NCBI GenBank assembly: GCA_017860675.1
Contig: JAGDMV010000161.1
Coordinates: 1-6,288, forward strand
Reading direction: 5' to 3'
DNA from: Chloroflexota bacterium
GTDB lineage: Bacteria; Chloroflexota; Limnocylindria; Limnocylindrales; CSP1-4
DNA length: 6,288 nt
Shown here: positions 1 through 5,346 of the stretch, piece after piece
Layout: the number at the start of each line of letters is the position of its first letter
Position numbering within the stretch: the stretch's first letter is position 1
The notes under the pieces: model-generated
The model's input: the letters and a program-made list of their open reading frames with translations, nothing else
Databases searched by the model: none
Told to the model about the DNA's origin: nothing
Position numbers and translations under genes: made by a program

Positions 1-1
1 C

Positions 2-127
2 ATCCTGCCGCTGACGATGGAGGCGCTGGCGGCCGCGCTGCTGGGCGAGCAGCCGTTCCTCGGCCGGTTGCCGGTCGCCATCTCCGGTCTGCATCCACGT
101 GGCCACGGGCTCATGGCATCGGGCTGA
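2..127 (+). CDS. C-terminal end of a GH3-family glycosidase (beta-N-acetylhexosaminidase-like), partial
   Basis: This is an open frame entering from the left window edge and ending at TGA 125-127, giving 41 residues. The tail contains GRLPVAISGLHPRGHGL (about residues 21-37). A 'G-x-LPV-x-I/L' stretch followed by 'GL-x-P-x-GHGL' is how many bacterial GH3 beta-N-acetylhexosaminidase-type proteins end, after the helix preceded by a 'LxGE' turn, which is also present here (LLGEQPFLGRLPV). GH3 enzymes of this type hydrolyse terminal beta-linked N-acetylglucosamine or beta-glucosyl residues in cell-wall or chitin fragments. The catalytic domain lies outside the window, so neither activity nor secretion can be judged. 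The gene converges on the GH13 gene and overlaps its last 17 bases. Family assignment is moderately sure; substrate is unknown. Confidence 0.7.
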   Translation: MLPLTMEALAAALLGEQPFLGRLPVAISGLHPRGHGLMASG

Positions 128-1844
128 GAGACGACTGGGCTCCGGCCGGCCACCGCGGCGACGCGTGCGACGGGGTCGGGTCGGGCTGAAGGACCATCGC
201 CTCGATCGGTCGCAGCGCGGCGCGCGACCCGACAGGTGGCGCTGCCAGGCCGTGGCTCGAGAGCACGACCTTCCACGGACCGGCGGATGGGGGTAGCTCG
301 ATCTCGCCGCCTCGAAGGCCGAAACGCACCACCACCAGTGCGACCTCGTCGCCTGCCCGCCGGAGATAGGCGAGGACGTCGGGGTCCCCCACGTCCACCA
401 GGGCGAGCTCTCCGGTCCGAAGCGCCGCGGACCCTCGACGAAGCGCGAGGAGCCGCCGGTAGTGGGCCAGGACCGAGCTCTCCGATCCCCGCTGCTGCCC
501 GACGTTGCGCGACGCCGCGTCCGGTGGAACGGGCAACCATGGCCTGCCGCTCGTGAAGCCGGCCGTGCGGTCGCCGGACCATGCCATCGGCGCCCGGCAG
601 CCATCGCGGTTCCACCATCCCGCCGTCTTCGCGGCGGCGCGATCCCGGGCGCGGGCGCGGGGGACCGTGATGTCCCCTGCGCCGATCTCCTCCCCGTAAT
701 ACAGGAAGGGCGTCCCTCGCAGCGTCAGCTCGATCGTCGCGGCGGCTTTCGCAACCGCATCGGCAGTCGCCCGATCGCGACGTCCGAGGGTCCGCATGTA
801 CCGCGTCACGTGTCGCGAGTGGTCGTGATTGGAGAGAACGATCGTCGGCCAGCGACCCCGCCAGGCGACCTCCCTGGCAGCGATCGCCGCCCGGAAGGAC
901 GCCGCCGTCCACGCCGCTTCGAGGAGGACCCAGTCGAATACCAGGTGACGCGGCGCCCAGCTCGCCACCGCGGCCTCGATCCCGCTCGTGAACAGCTCGC
1001 CGACCGTGGCCGTCCCAGGCCGCGCGTCGACGATCCGTCGGAACTCGGCCAGGAGATCGCGCAGCTCGGGCTGGTCCTTGTCGTGGCGGTGTTCCTGGCC
1101 GTCCCAGGGGATCGAGCCGTCCGACACGACCTCCGGGTTCGACGGCATCTCGGCCGCCTTGAGGAAGGCGTTGAAGACGTCGAGCCGGAACCCATCGACA
1201 CCGCGGTCGAGCCAGCCCCGGACCATCGACCACATCTCCTCGCGAAGACCGCTGCAGCGCCAGTTCACGTCGGGCTGCTCGGGCATGAACGTGTGGAGGT
1301 AGAACTGCCGTCTCCGAGGCTCCCACTCCCAGGCGGACCCGCCGAACCACGAGAGCCAGTTGTTCGGCAGCTCCGGTCGACCATCGCGATCCCATCCGGA
1401 CGGATCCCGCCACAGGTAGAAGTCGGCGAACGGTCCGGTCCTCGACTGGCGCGACTGGACGAACCATGGATGCAGGTTGCTGGTGTGGTTCATCACTAGG
1501 TCGAGGATGACGCGGATGTGTCGTCGATGGCATTCCTCGATCAGCCGGTCGAGGTCGGCGAGCGTCCCGAAGACGGGATCGACCGCCGTGTGATCCATGA
1601 CGTCGTAGCCGCCGTCGAGCATCGGCGACGGGTAGATCGGGGAGAGCCAGATGGCGTCGATGCCGAGCGAATCTGCTTCACCGGCAAGATGGTCCAGGTG
1701 ATCGATGAGTCCCGGGAGGTCGCCGACCCCGTCGCCGTTTGCGTCGGCGAAGCTCCGCGGGTACACGTGGTAGACGACGCCGTCCAGCCACCATCGACTG
1801 GCTGCGTCCAGGTCGGCGGCGGATGCTGACCCTGTGAATCCCAT
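111..1844 (-). CDS. GH13 alpha-glucosidase, oligo-1,6-glucosidase type
   Basis: This complete 577-residue protein is close to the usual 530-580 of bacterial GH13 alpha-glucosidases. It would hydrolyse terminal alpha-glucosidic bonds of short maltodextrins or isomalto-oligosaccharides. No signal peptide is visible, so it is probably cytoplasmic. Motifs in order: Ca-loop-like DANGDGVGDL (34-43), region I DLVMNH (115-120), region V QPDVN (190-194), region II GFRLDVFNAF with nucleophile D222, region III VGELF with acid/base E283, region IV LSNHDHSR with stabiliser D341, GTPFLYYGEEIG (377-388), and CRAPMAW plus PWLPV (416-438). QPDVN is typical of the oligo-1,6-glucosidase group. Val after the nucleophile is the residue associated with alpha-1,6 preference in isomaltase/oligo-1,6-glucosidase, whereas alpha-1,4 enzymes tend to have Thr or Ala; specificity remains an inference. 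The ATG at 1844-1842 has GAGAGG six bases upstream (complement of 1851-1856). The last ~25 residues (Pro/Ser-rich) look like a non-domain tail. The gene is divergent from gatC. Confidence 0.93.
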   Translation of the reverse strand: MGFTGSASAADLDAASRWWLDGVVYHVYPRSFADANGDGVGDLPGLIDHLDHLAGEADSLGIDAIWLSPIYPSPMLDGGYDVMDHTAVDPVFGTLADLDRLIEECHRRHIRVILDLVMNHTSNLHPWFVQSRQSRTGPFADFYLWRDPSGWDRDGRPELPNNWLSWFGGSAWEWEPRRRQFYLHTFMPEQPDVNWRCSGLREEMWSMVRGWLDRGVDGFRLDVFNAFLKAAEMPSNPEVVSDGSIPWDGQEHRHDKDQPELRDLLAEFRRIVDARPGTATVGELFTSGIEAAVASWAPRHLVFDWVLLEAAWTAASFRAAIAAREVAWRGRWPTIVLSNHDHSRHVTRYMRTLGRRDRATADAVAKAAATIELTLRGTPFLYYGEEIGAGDITVPRARARDRAAAKTAGWWNRDGCRAPMAWSGDRTAGFTSGRPWLPVPPDAASRNVGQQRGSESSVLAHYRRLLALRRGSAALRTGELALVDVGDPDVLAYLRRAGDEVALVVVRFGLRGGEIELPPSAGPWKVVLSSHGLAAPPVGSRAALRPIEAMVLQPDPTPSHASPRWPAGAQSSLSPMP

Positions 1845-1921
1845 TGGAGACCTCTCGGACCCTCGCTCGACGGGTGCCCTCCGCGACTCATGCCGTGTTG
1901 GGGCGGCTCACGAATGGTAGG

Positions 1922-1966
1922 CCTGCCCCACTGCCCGGTTGTCGCCGGCCGGGCCCGCCTGGCAGG
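1922..1966. repeat. Two-tier inverted repeat in the divergent promoter region
   Basis: The outer arms are CCTGCC (1922-1927) and GGCAGG (1961-1966). The inner arms are GCCCGG (1933-1938) and CCGGGC (1949-1954). Both pairs are perfect and share a centre near 1943.5, with a 10-base loop and internal loops of 5 and 6 bases. The structure could be a regulator binding site, for example for sugar control of the glucosidase gene, or a hairpin in an RNA running through here. In DNA this GC-rich, short GC arms arise often by chance, so function is unproven. Confidence 0.35.
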
Positions 1967-1990
1967 AGCGGCCGCACCCACCGCCTCGGC

Positions 1991-1996
1991 TATCAT
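1991..1996 (+). promoter_or_regulatory. Candidate -10 element for a leaderless gatC transcript
   Basis: TATCAT differs from the sigma-70 consensus TATAAT at one base and is one of the few AT-rich hexamers in the region. Six bases separate its last T from the A of the gatC ATG at 2003, which is the usual distance to the transcription start. Transcription would therefore begin at or within a base or two of the start codon. That agrees with the absence of a Shine-Dalgarno sequence before gatC. No recognisable -35 lies 16-18 bases upstream, which lowers confidence. Confidence 0.45.
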
Positions 1997-2002
1997 CCCC
2001 GG

Positions 2003-2296
2003 ATGGCAGCGCTCTCCCGCGCCGATGTCGAGCACGTCGCCCACCTCGCCCGCCTGGGGCTGACCGAGGACGAGCTCGCCCGCCTCCAGACCGAGCTCAA
2101 CCACATCCTCGACCAGTACGCGAAGCTGGCCGAGCTTGACACCGGGTCGATCCCGCCGACCGCCCAGACGATCGAGCTCGAGAACATCCTGCGCGACGAC
2201 GTCCCGCGGCCGCCGATCGGCTCCGCCGAGGCCATGGCCAACGCCCCCGAGCGCGAGGACGATCTCTTCGTCGTCCCGGCCATCCTCGGCGGCTGA
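2003..2296 (+). CDS. gatC: Asp-tRNA(Asn)/Glu-tRNA(Gln) amidotransferase subunit C
   Basis: GatC is the small subunit of the GatCAB transamidase. It wraps around the GatA-GatB interface and stabilises the complex; it has no active site. The 97-residue length matches the family (about 95-100). The N-terminal segment LSRADVEHVAHLARLGLTED (residues 4-23) is the hallmark helix-turn of the family. It is followed by a helix (ELARLQTELNHILDQYAKL, 24-42), then the DTGSIPPT segment (46-53), then LRDDVPRPPI (63-72), and the closing DLFVVPAILG (87-96). I chose ATG 2003 over the frame-open TTG at 1844 because homology begins within four residues of it. There is no Shine-Dalgarno; TATCAT seven bases before the start suggests a leaderless mRNA. 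It is the first gene of the operon, and gatA begins on the base after its TGA. Confidence 0.96.
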   Translation: MAALSRADVEHVAHLARLGLTEDELARLQTELNHILDQYAKLAELDTGSIPPTAQTIELENILRDDVPRPPIGSAEAMANAPEREDDLFVVPAILGG

Positions 2297-3904
2297 TTGT
2301 CCGCCGTGGCCGGCTCGTCGCCCGCCCGACTCGCCGCCCACGAGATGGCGGCGCTGCTGCGCGCCGGGAGCGTCTCCTCGCGCGAGCTGGCGGAGGTCGC
2401 GCTGGCCGCGATCTCGGCGACCGACCGGGCGCTCCACGCCTGGCTGGCCGTCGACGCGGACGGGGCGCTTGCCGCCGCCGACGCGGCCGACCGGGCCCTC
2501 GTCGCCGCCCGGGCCGCCGGACACGAGGGGCTGGCCGGCCTGCACCCCCTCCACGGCGTGCCGCTCGGGCTCAAGGACCTGGTCTCGGTCCGCGGACTGC
2601 CGTGCACGGCCGGGTCGCGCATCCTCGAGGGCTACCGGCCTCCGTTCGACGCCCACATCACCGAGCGACTGCGGACGGCCGGGGCGGTGATCGTCGGCAA
2701 GCTGAACATGGACGAGTTCGCCATGGGCAGCTCCACCGAGCACTCCGGCTTCGGCCCGACGGCCAACCCGTGGGACCTCGACCGGGTGCCGGGCGGGAGC
2801 AGCGGCGGCCCGGCCGCCGCCGTCGCCGCCGGCCACGTCCCGGTGGCCATCGGCACCGACACCGGCGGCTCGATCCGCCAGCCCGCCGCCCTGTGCGGGA
2901 TCGTGGGCCTCCGCCCGACCTACGGGCGGGTCAGCCGCTATGGGATCGTCGCCTTCGCTTCGTCGCTCGACCAGGTGGGTCCCTTCGCCCGGGACGTGCG
3001 CGACGCGGCCGCCCTGCTCCATGCCGTCGCCGGCCGCGACGAGCGCGACGCGACATCGGCCCCTGTCCCGGTGCCGCCGGAGCTGCTCGACCTGCCGGGC
3101 TCGGACGAGGTGGCGGCGGCGACGCTGCGGGGCGTCCGCCTGGGGCTGCCGCGCGAGTACTTCGTGACCGGCATGGAGCCGGGCGTGGAGGCCGCCGTGC
3201 GGGCGGCCGCCGCCGAGCTGGCCGCGGCCGGAGCCGACGTCGTCGACGTCTCGCTGCCCCACACGGAGTACGGCCTCGCGACCTACTACATCGTCGCACC
3301 AGCCGAGGCGTCGGCCAACCTCGCCCGCTACGATGGCGTTCGCTACGGCCACTCGGAGCGGGGGAGCGGTGGCGACTACATCACCGACTACAAGCTCACC
3401 CGGGGCCATGGCTTCGGGGCAGAGGTGAAGCGCCGCATCATGCTCGGCACGTACGCGCTCTCGGCCGGCTACTACGACGCCTACTACCTGAAGGCGCAGA
3501 AGGTGCGGACCCTGATCAAGGCAGACTTCGACCGCGCCTTCGCCGGTGGAATCGACGCCCTCGTGGCGCCGACCAGCCCGGGCGTCGCCTGGCCGTTCGG
3601 GGCGAAGATGGCCGACCCGGTGGCGATGTACGCGTCCGACGCGTGCACGCTGCCGGTCAACATGGCCGGCCTGCCGGCCATCTCGCTGCCCTGCGGGCTG
3701 GCTGAGGGTCTGCCGGTCGGGCTGCAGCTCATCGGCCCCGCCTGGAGCGAGCTCGGCCTGCTCCGCCTGGGCCGCGCCTATGAGGCCATCACCTCGTCCG
3801 CCGCCTGGCGGACGGCGACCCCGCCCGGCCTGGCGAGCGCCGCCGATCCCACCACCCCGACGCCGGCCGAGCGCGCCGCCGTCCTCGCCGGAGTCCGCCC
3901 ATGA
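2297..3904 (+). CDS. gatA: Asp-tRNA(Asn)/Glu-tRNA(Gln) amidotransferase subunit A
   Basis: GatA is the glutaminase subunit of GatCAB. It hydrolyses glutamine (or asparagine) and passes ammonia through a channel to GatB. The 535-residue amidase-signature protein is slightly longer than the usual ~485, partly through an Ala-rich N-terminal stretch (55-76) and a C-terminal tail (after about 515). The Ser-cisSer-Lys triad is visible: K93 in GLKDL, S168 in GGSSGG and the nucleophile S192 in TDTGGSIRQPA. The spacing equals that of K79/S154/S178 in the well-studied Staphylococcus aureus enzyme (constant offset 14, from memory). PTYGRVSRYGIVAFASSLDQ (207-226) and the C-terminal LPAISLPCG (459-467) are also family hallmarks. 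Residue 172, just after GGSSGG, is Pro where Ser is usual. The start is TTG 2297 directly after the gatC stop; GTG 2306 is an in-frame alternative that loses three residues. The stop overlaps the next ATG (ATGA), so the genes are probably translationally coupled. Confidence 0.96.
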   Translation: MSAVAGSSPARLAAHEMAALLRAGSVSSRELAEVALAAISATDRALHAWLAVDADGALAAADAADRALVAARAAGHEGLAGLHPLHGVPLGLKDLVSVRGLPCTAGSRILEGYRPPFDAHITERLRTAGAVIVGKLNMDEFAMGSSTEHSGFGPTANPWDLDRVPGGSSGGPAAAVAAGHVPVAIGTDTGGSIRQPAALCGIVGLRPTYGRVSRYGIVAFASSLDQVGPFARDVRDAAALLHAVAGRDERDATSAPVPVPPELLDLPGSDEVAAATLRGVRLGLPREYFVTGMEPGVEAAVRAAAAELAAAGADVVDVSLPHTEYGLATYYIVAPAEASANLARYDGVRYGHSERGSGGDYITDYKLTRGHGFGAEVKRRIMLGTYALSAGYYDAYYLKAQKVRTLIKADFDRAFAGGIDALVAPTSPGVAWPFGAKMADPVAMYASDACTLPVNMAGLPAISLPCGLAEGLPVGLQLIGPAWSELGLLRLGRAYEAITSSAAWRTATPPGLASAADPTTPTPAERAAVLAGVRP

Positions 3905-4512
3905 CCCGTCCGATCGACTACTCGCTCCCGGGTTCGCGCCGTCCGCGCCACCCCGCGCCGCCGCTGGCCGAGCGGGCCATGGCGAAGCGCATCCGCGATC
4001 TCGCGCCATCCGGCATACGCCGCTTCTTCGACATCGCCGCGACCATGGACGACGTCATCAGCCTGGGCATCGGCGAACCCGACTTCGACACCGCCCCGCA
4101 GGTCGTGGAGGCGGGTGTCGAGGCCCTGCGCCGGGGCCGGACCCACTACACCAGCAACTACGGCACGATCGAGCTGCGGACCGCCCTGGCCGACCACCTC
4201 GATACGCGCTACGGCGTCCGCTACGACCCCGAGACCGAGATCCTCATCACGGTCGGGGCCTCCGAGGCGGTAGATCTCGCACTGCGGGCCACCTGCGACC
4301 CGGGCGACGAGGTGATCCTCCACGAGCCGTCGTACGTCGCCTACCCGGCGGCGGTCATCCTGGCCGGCGGCACGCCGGTGTTCGTGCCCACCCGCGACGA
4401 GGACGACTTTGCCCTCGAGCCGGAGCTGGTCGAGGCGGCGATCACGCCCCGGACGAAGGCCCTCACCGGGCGGCGAGCGCGCTGCCGGGGATGCGCGAGC
4501 GGACGGTGCTGA
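3901..4512 (+). pseudogene. Class I/II aminotransferase, N-terminal part before an internal deletion and frameshift
   Basis: Residues 1-188 are a good match to the front half of PLP-dependent fold-type I aminotransferases: SGIRRFFDIA (37-46), SLGIGEPDFDT (54-64), THYTSNYGTIELR (81-93; substrate/PLP-region Tyr), ITVGASEAVDLAL (116-128; phosphate-binding loop), DPGDEVILHEPSYVAYP (133-149) and ITPRTKAL (181-188). In the Thermus aspartate aminotransferase, 'ITPRTKAL' leads directly to the strand ending in NPTG. Here the frame instead gives about 15 unrelated residues and stops at 4510-4512. The lysine-bearing half continues in another frame (4491-5075). The start ATG 3901 overlaps the gatA stop and has GGAG (3890-3893) seven bases upstream; ATG 3979 is an alternative that removes a 26-residue Pro/Arg-rich lead. 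Alone, this piece lacks the PLP lysine and cannot be an active transaminase. An artefactual deletion in an intact gene is equally possible. Confidence 0.85.
4462..4475 (+). other. Deletion/frameshift junction within the aminotransferase gene
   Basis: Recognisable aminotransferase sequence in frame 1 ends with the Leu codon 4462-4464 (end of ITPRTKAL). Recognisable sequence in frame 3 begins with HRAASALPGM at 4464. Compared with the Thermus aspartate aminotransferase as remembered, roughly 46 codons are missing between these points and the net length change is not a multiple of three. Short GC-rich words (ACCGGGCGG, GCCGGGG) lie at the joint, so slippage or assembly collapse between repeats is plausible. 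Confidence 0.7.
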
Positions 4513-4987
4513 TGGGCGGCTTCTCCAAGGCCTACGCCATGACCGGCTGGCGGCTCGGCTGGGTCTGCGCCCCGCCGGCGATCCTCGAGGGGATCGTGAA
4601 GGTCCACCAGTACATGATCATGTCCGCCCCCACGATCGCCCAGGACGCGGCCCTCATGGCCCTCACCACCGGCGAGCCCGACGTCGAGGTGATGGTCGCC
4701 GAGTACGACCGCCGCCGCCGCCTGCTCGTGGACGGGCTCAACGCGATCGGCCTACGCACGTTCGAGCCGCGCGGCGCCTTCTATGCCTTCCCGCGGATCA
4801 CCTCCACCGGCCTGGACGACGAGGAGTTCGCCGAGCATCTCCTGCTCGAGGAACGGGTCGCGGTCATTCCCGGGAGCGCCTTCGGGCCGTCCGGCGCGGG
4901 CCACGTCCGGATGTGCTACGCGACCTCGTTCGAGCAGCTCGAGGAGGCCCTCGTGCGGATCGGCCGCTTCGTCGCGCGGCGGCGCAC

Positions 4988-5015
4988 GGGGGCCGGCGCC
5001 GGGGCCGGGGCCGGG
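4988..5015 (+). repeat. GGCCGG hexanucleotide tandem repeat with G-runs
   Basis: Four hexamer units run in tandem: GGCCGG (4991-4996), CGCCGG (4997-5002), GGCCGG (5003-5008) and GGCCGG (5009-5014). They encode an alternating Gly-Ala stretch in the aminotransferase tail. Four runs of at least three G (4988-4992, 5001-5004, 5007-5010, 5013-5015) satisfy a loose G-quadruplex pattern if an 8-base first loop is allowed. This looks like a slippage-prone low-complexity linker; any regulatory role is speculative. Confidence 0.6.
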
Positions 5016-5061
5016 AAACCGCGGTCGAAGGCGGCCGCGGCCCGCGAGCCGGGGGCTGCCG

Positions 5062-5067
5062 AAGGAG
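5062..5067 (+). promoter_or_regulatory. Strong Shine-Dalgarno fixing the start of the small membrane protein gene
   Basis: AAGGAG lies four bases before ATG 5072. It is the clearest ribosome-binding site in the operon; gatC, gatA and gatB have none or only weak ones. It sits inside the last codons of the aminotransferase and supports independent or coupled initiation at 5072. Confidence 0.7.
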
Positions 5068-5071
5068 CGGC

Positions 5072-5338
5072 ATGATCCCGCTGGCCCTCGTCGCCGTCGC
5101 CTGCGGCGTGACCGCCGTTGCGGTGGCGGGCGCCACCTCGTACCGGCACCTGCGTGGTGCGATCGAGCCGCTGCACCAGGACGGCGAGCCGACCCGTGCT
5201 GCGATCGAGGCGACACGACCGTTCGCGGCCCGGTCGCGGGTGCGCCTCGTGGTCCGGCACGCGGTCCTGGCGGCCGGCTGGCTGACGGTCGCCCTCTACG
5301 GGCTGGGCCTGGCCGCGGCCGGCGCCCTCGCCCGCTGA
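5072..5338 (+). CDS. Small membrane protein with two predicted transmembrane helices, function unknown
   Basis: I do not recognise this 88-residue protein. Hydrophobic segments at about 2-22 (IPLALVAVACGVTAVAVAG) and 64-86 (AVLAAGWLTVALYGLGLAA) look like two membrane helices. They flank a ~40-residue polar loop (24-62) with several Arg, His and Glu residues (YRHLRGAIEPLHQ, then ARSRVRLVVRH). The loop is net basic, which suggests that it faces the cytoplasm and that both ends lie outside, but topology is an inference. Existence is well supported: the ATG overlaps the aminotransferase stop (ATGA), a strong Shine-Dalgarno precedes it, the frame ends eight bases before gatB, and the hydrophobic pattern is coherent. 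The neighbours are soluble tRNA-amidation and aminotransferase enzymes, so a membrane protein here is unexpected. It could be an operon passenger or a membrane tether. Confidence 0.8.
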   Translation: MIPLALVAVACGVTAVAVAGATSYRHLRGAIEPLHQDGEPTRAAIEATRPFAARSRVRLVVRHAVLAAGWLTVALYGLGLAAAGALAR

Positions 5339-5346
5339 GCCCCGTC

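Larger units (their letters stand above)
1845..2002. promoter_or_regulatory. Divergent intergenic region between GH13 gene and gat operon
   Basis: These 158 bases must hold the start signals for both the leftward glucosidase gene and the rightward gat operon. On the minus strand, GAGAGG (1851-1856) is the glucosidase Shine-Dalgarno, and TACCAT (complement of 1914-1919) is a possible -10 with no good -35. On the plus strand, TATCAT (1991-1996) is a possible gatC -10. An inverted repeat fills 1922-1966. The plus frame stays open back to a TTG at 1844, but its translation there shows no GatC homology, so I treat it as non-coding. Confidence 0.6.
4491..5075 (+). pseudogene. Class I/II aminotransferase, C-terminal part carrying the PLP lysine
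   Basis: From ATG 4491 this frame gives 194 residues, and homology extends a few codons upstream (HRAASALPGM from 4464) without a start codon there. GGFSKAYAMTGWRLGW (9-24) contains the Schiff-base lysine K13 (codon 4527-4529) and the arginine that normally contacts the PLP phosphate (R21). GAFYAFP (95-101), ERVAVIPGSAFG (121-132) and GHVRMCYATS (137-146) follow, with R140 as the usual carboxylate-binding arginine. The segment between ITPRTKAL in the first part and ALPGMRERTV here, about 45-50 residues including NPTG and DEIY, is absent. The tail (167-194) is a Gly-Ala repeat followed by a Lys/Arg/Ala-rich stretch encoded by a GGCCGG repeat, outside the conserved fold. Its TGA overlaps the start of the next gene (ATGA). 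The substrate is not identifiable; aspartate/alanine-type enzymes are the nearest-looking. Confidence 0.85.

Noticed and set aside
462..1499. 345-codon plus-strand open frame inside the GH13 gene
   Set aside because: It lies opposite a GH13 gene with all catalytic motifs. Its product is Arg/Pro-rich with no recognisable motif.
1844..2002. N-terminal extension of GatC from TTG 1844
   Set aside because: The extra 53 residues have no GatC similarity. Family homology begins at ATG 2003, and the TTG would overlap the glucosidase start codon region.
2602..3705. 367-codon plus-strand frame within gatA
   Set aside because: It is a shadow frame with strongly Arg/Gly-biased composition and no motif; gatA has an intact catalytic triad across it.
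1541..4009. 822-codon open frame on the minus strand opposite gatC and gatA
   Set aside because: It is antisense to two clearly conserved genes. The translation is low-complexity Arg/Gly/Ala-rich with no domain, as expected from the mirror frame of high-GC coding DNA.
3546..4463. Upstream part of the long plus-strand frame that contains the C-terminal aminotransferase half
   Set aside because: It runs in a shadow frame of gatA and the first aminotransferase part and is Pro/Arg-rich. Only sequence from about 4464 onward matches the family.
4462..4512. Programmed frameshift or intron joining the two aminotransferase parts
   Set aside because: A simple frame change cannot restore the ~45-50 missing codons. 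No slippery heptamer, intron boundary or intervening sequence is visible, so a deletion explains the data better.
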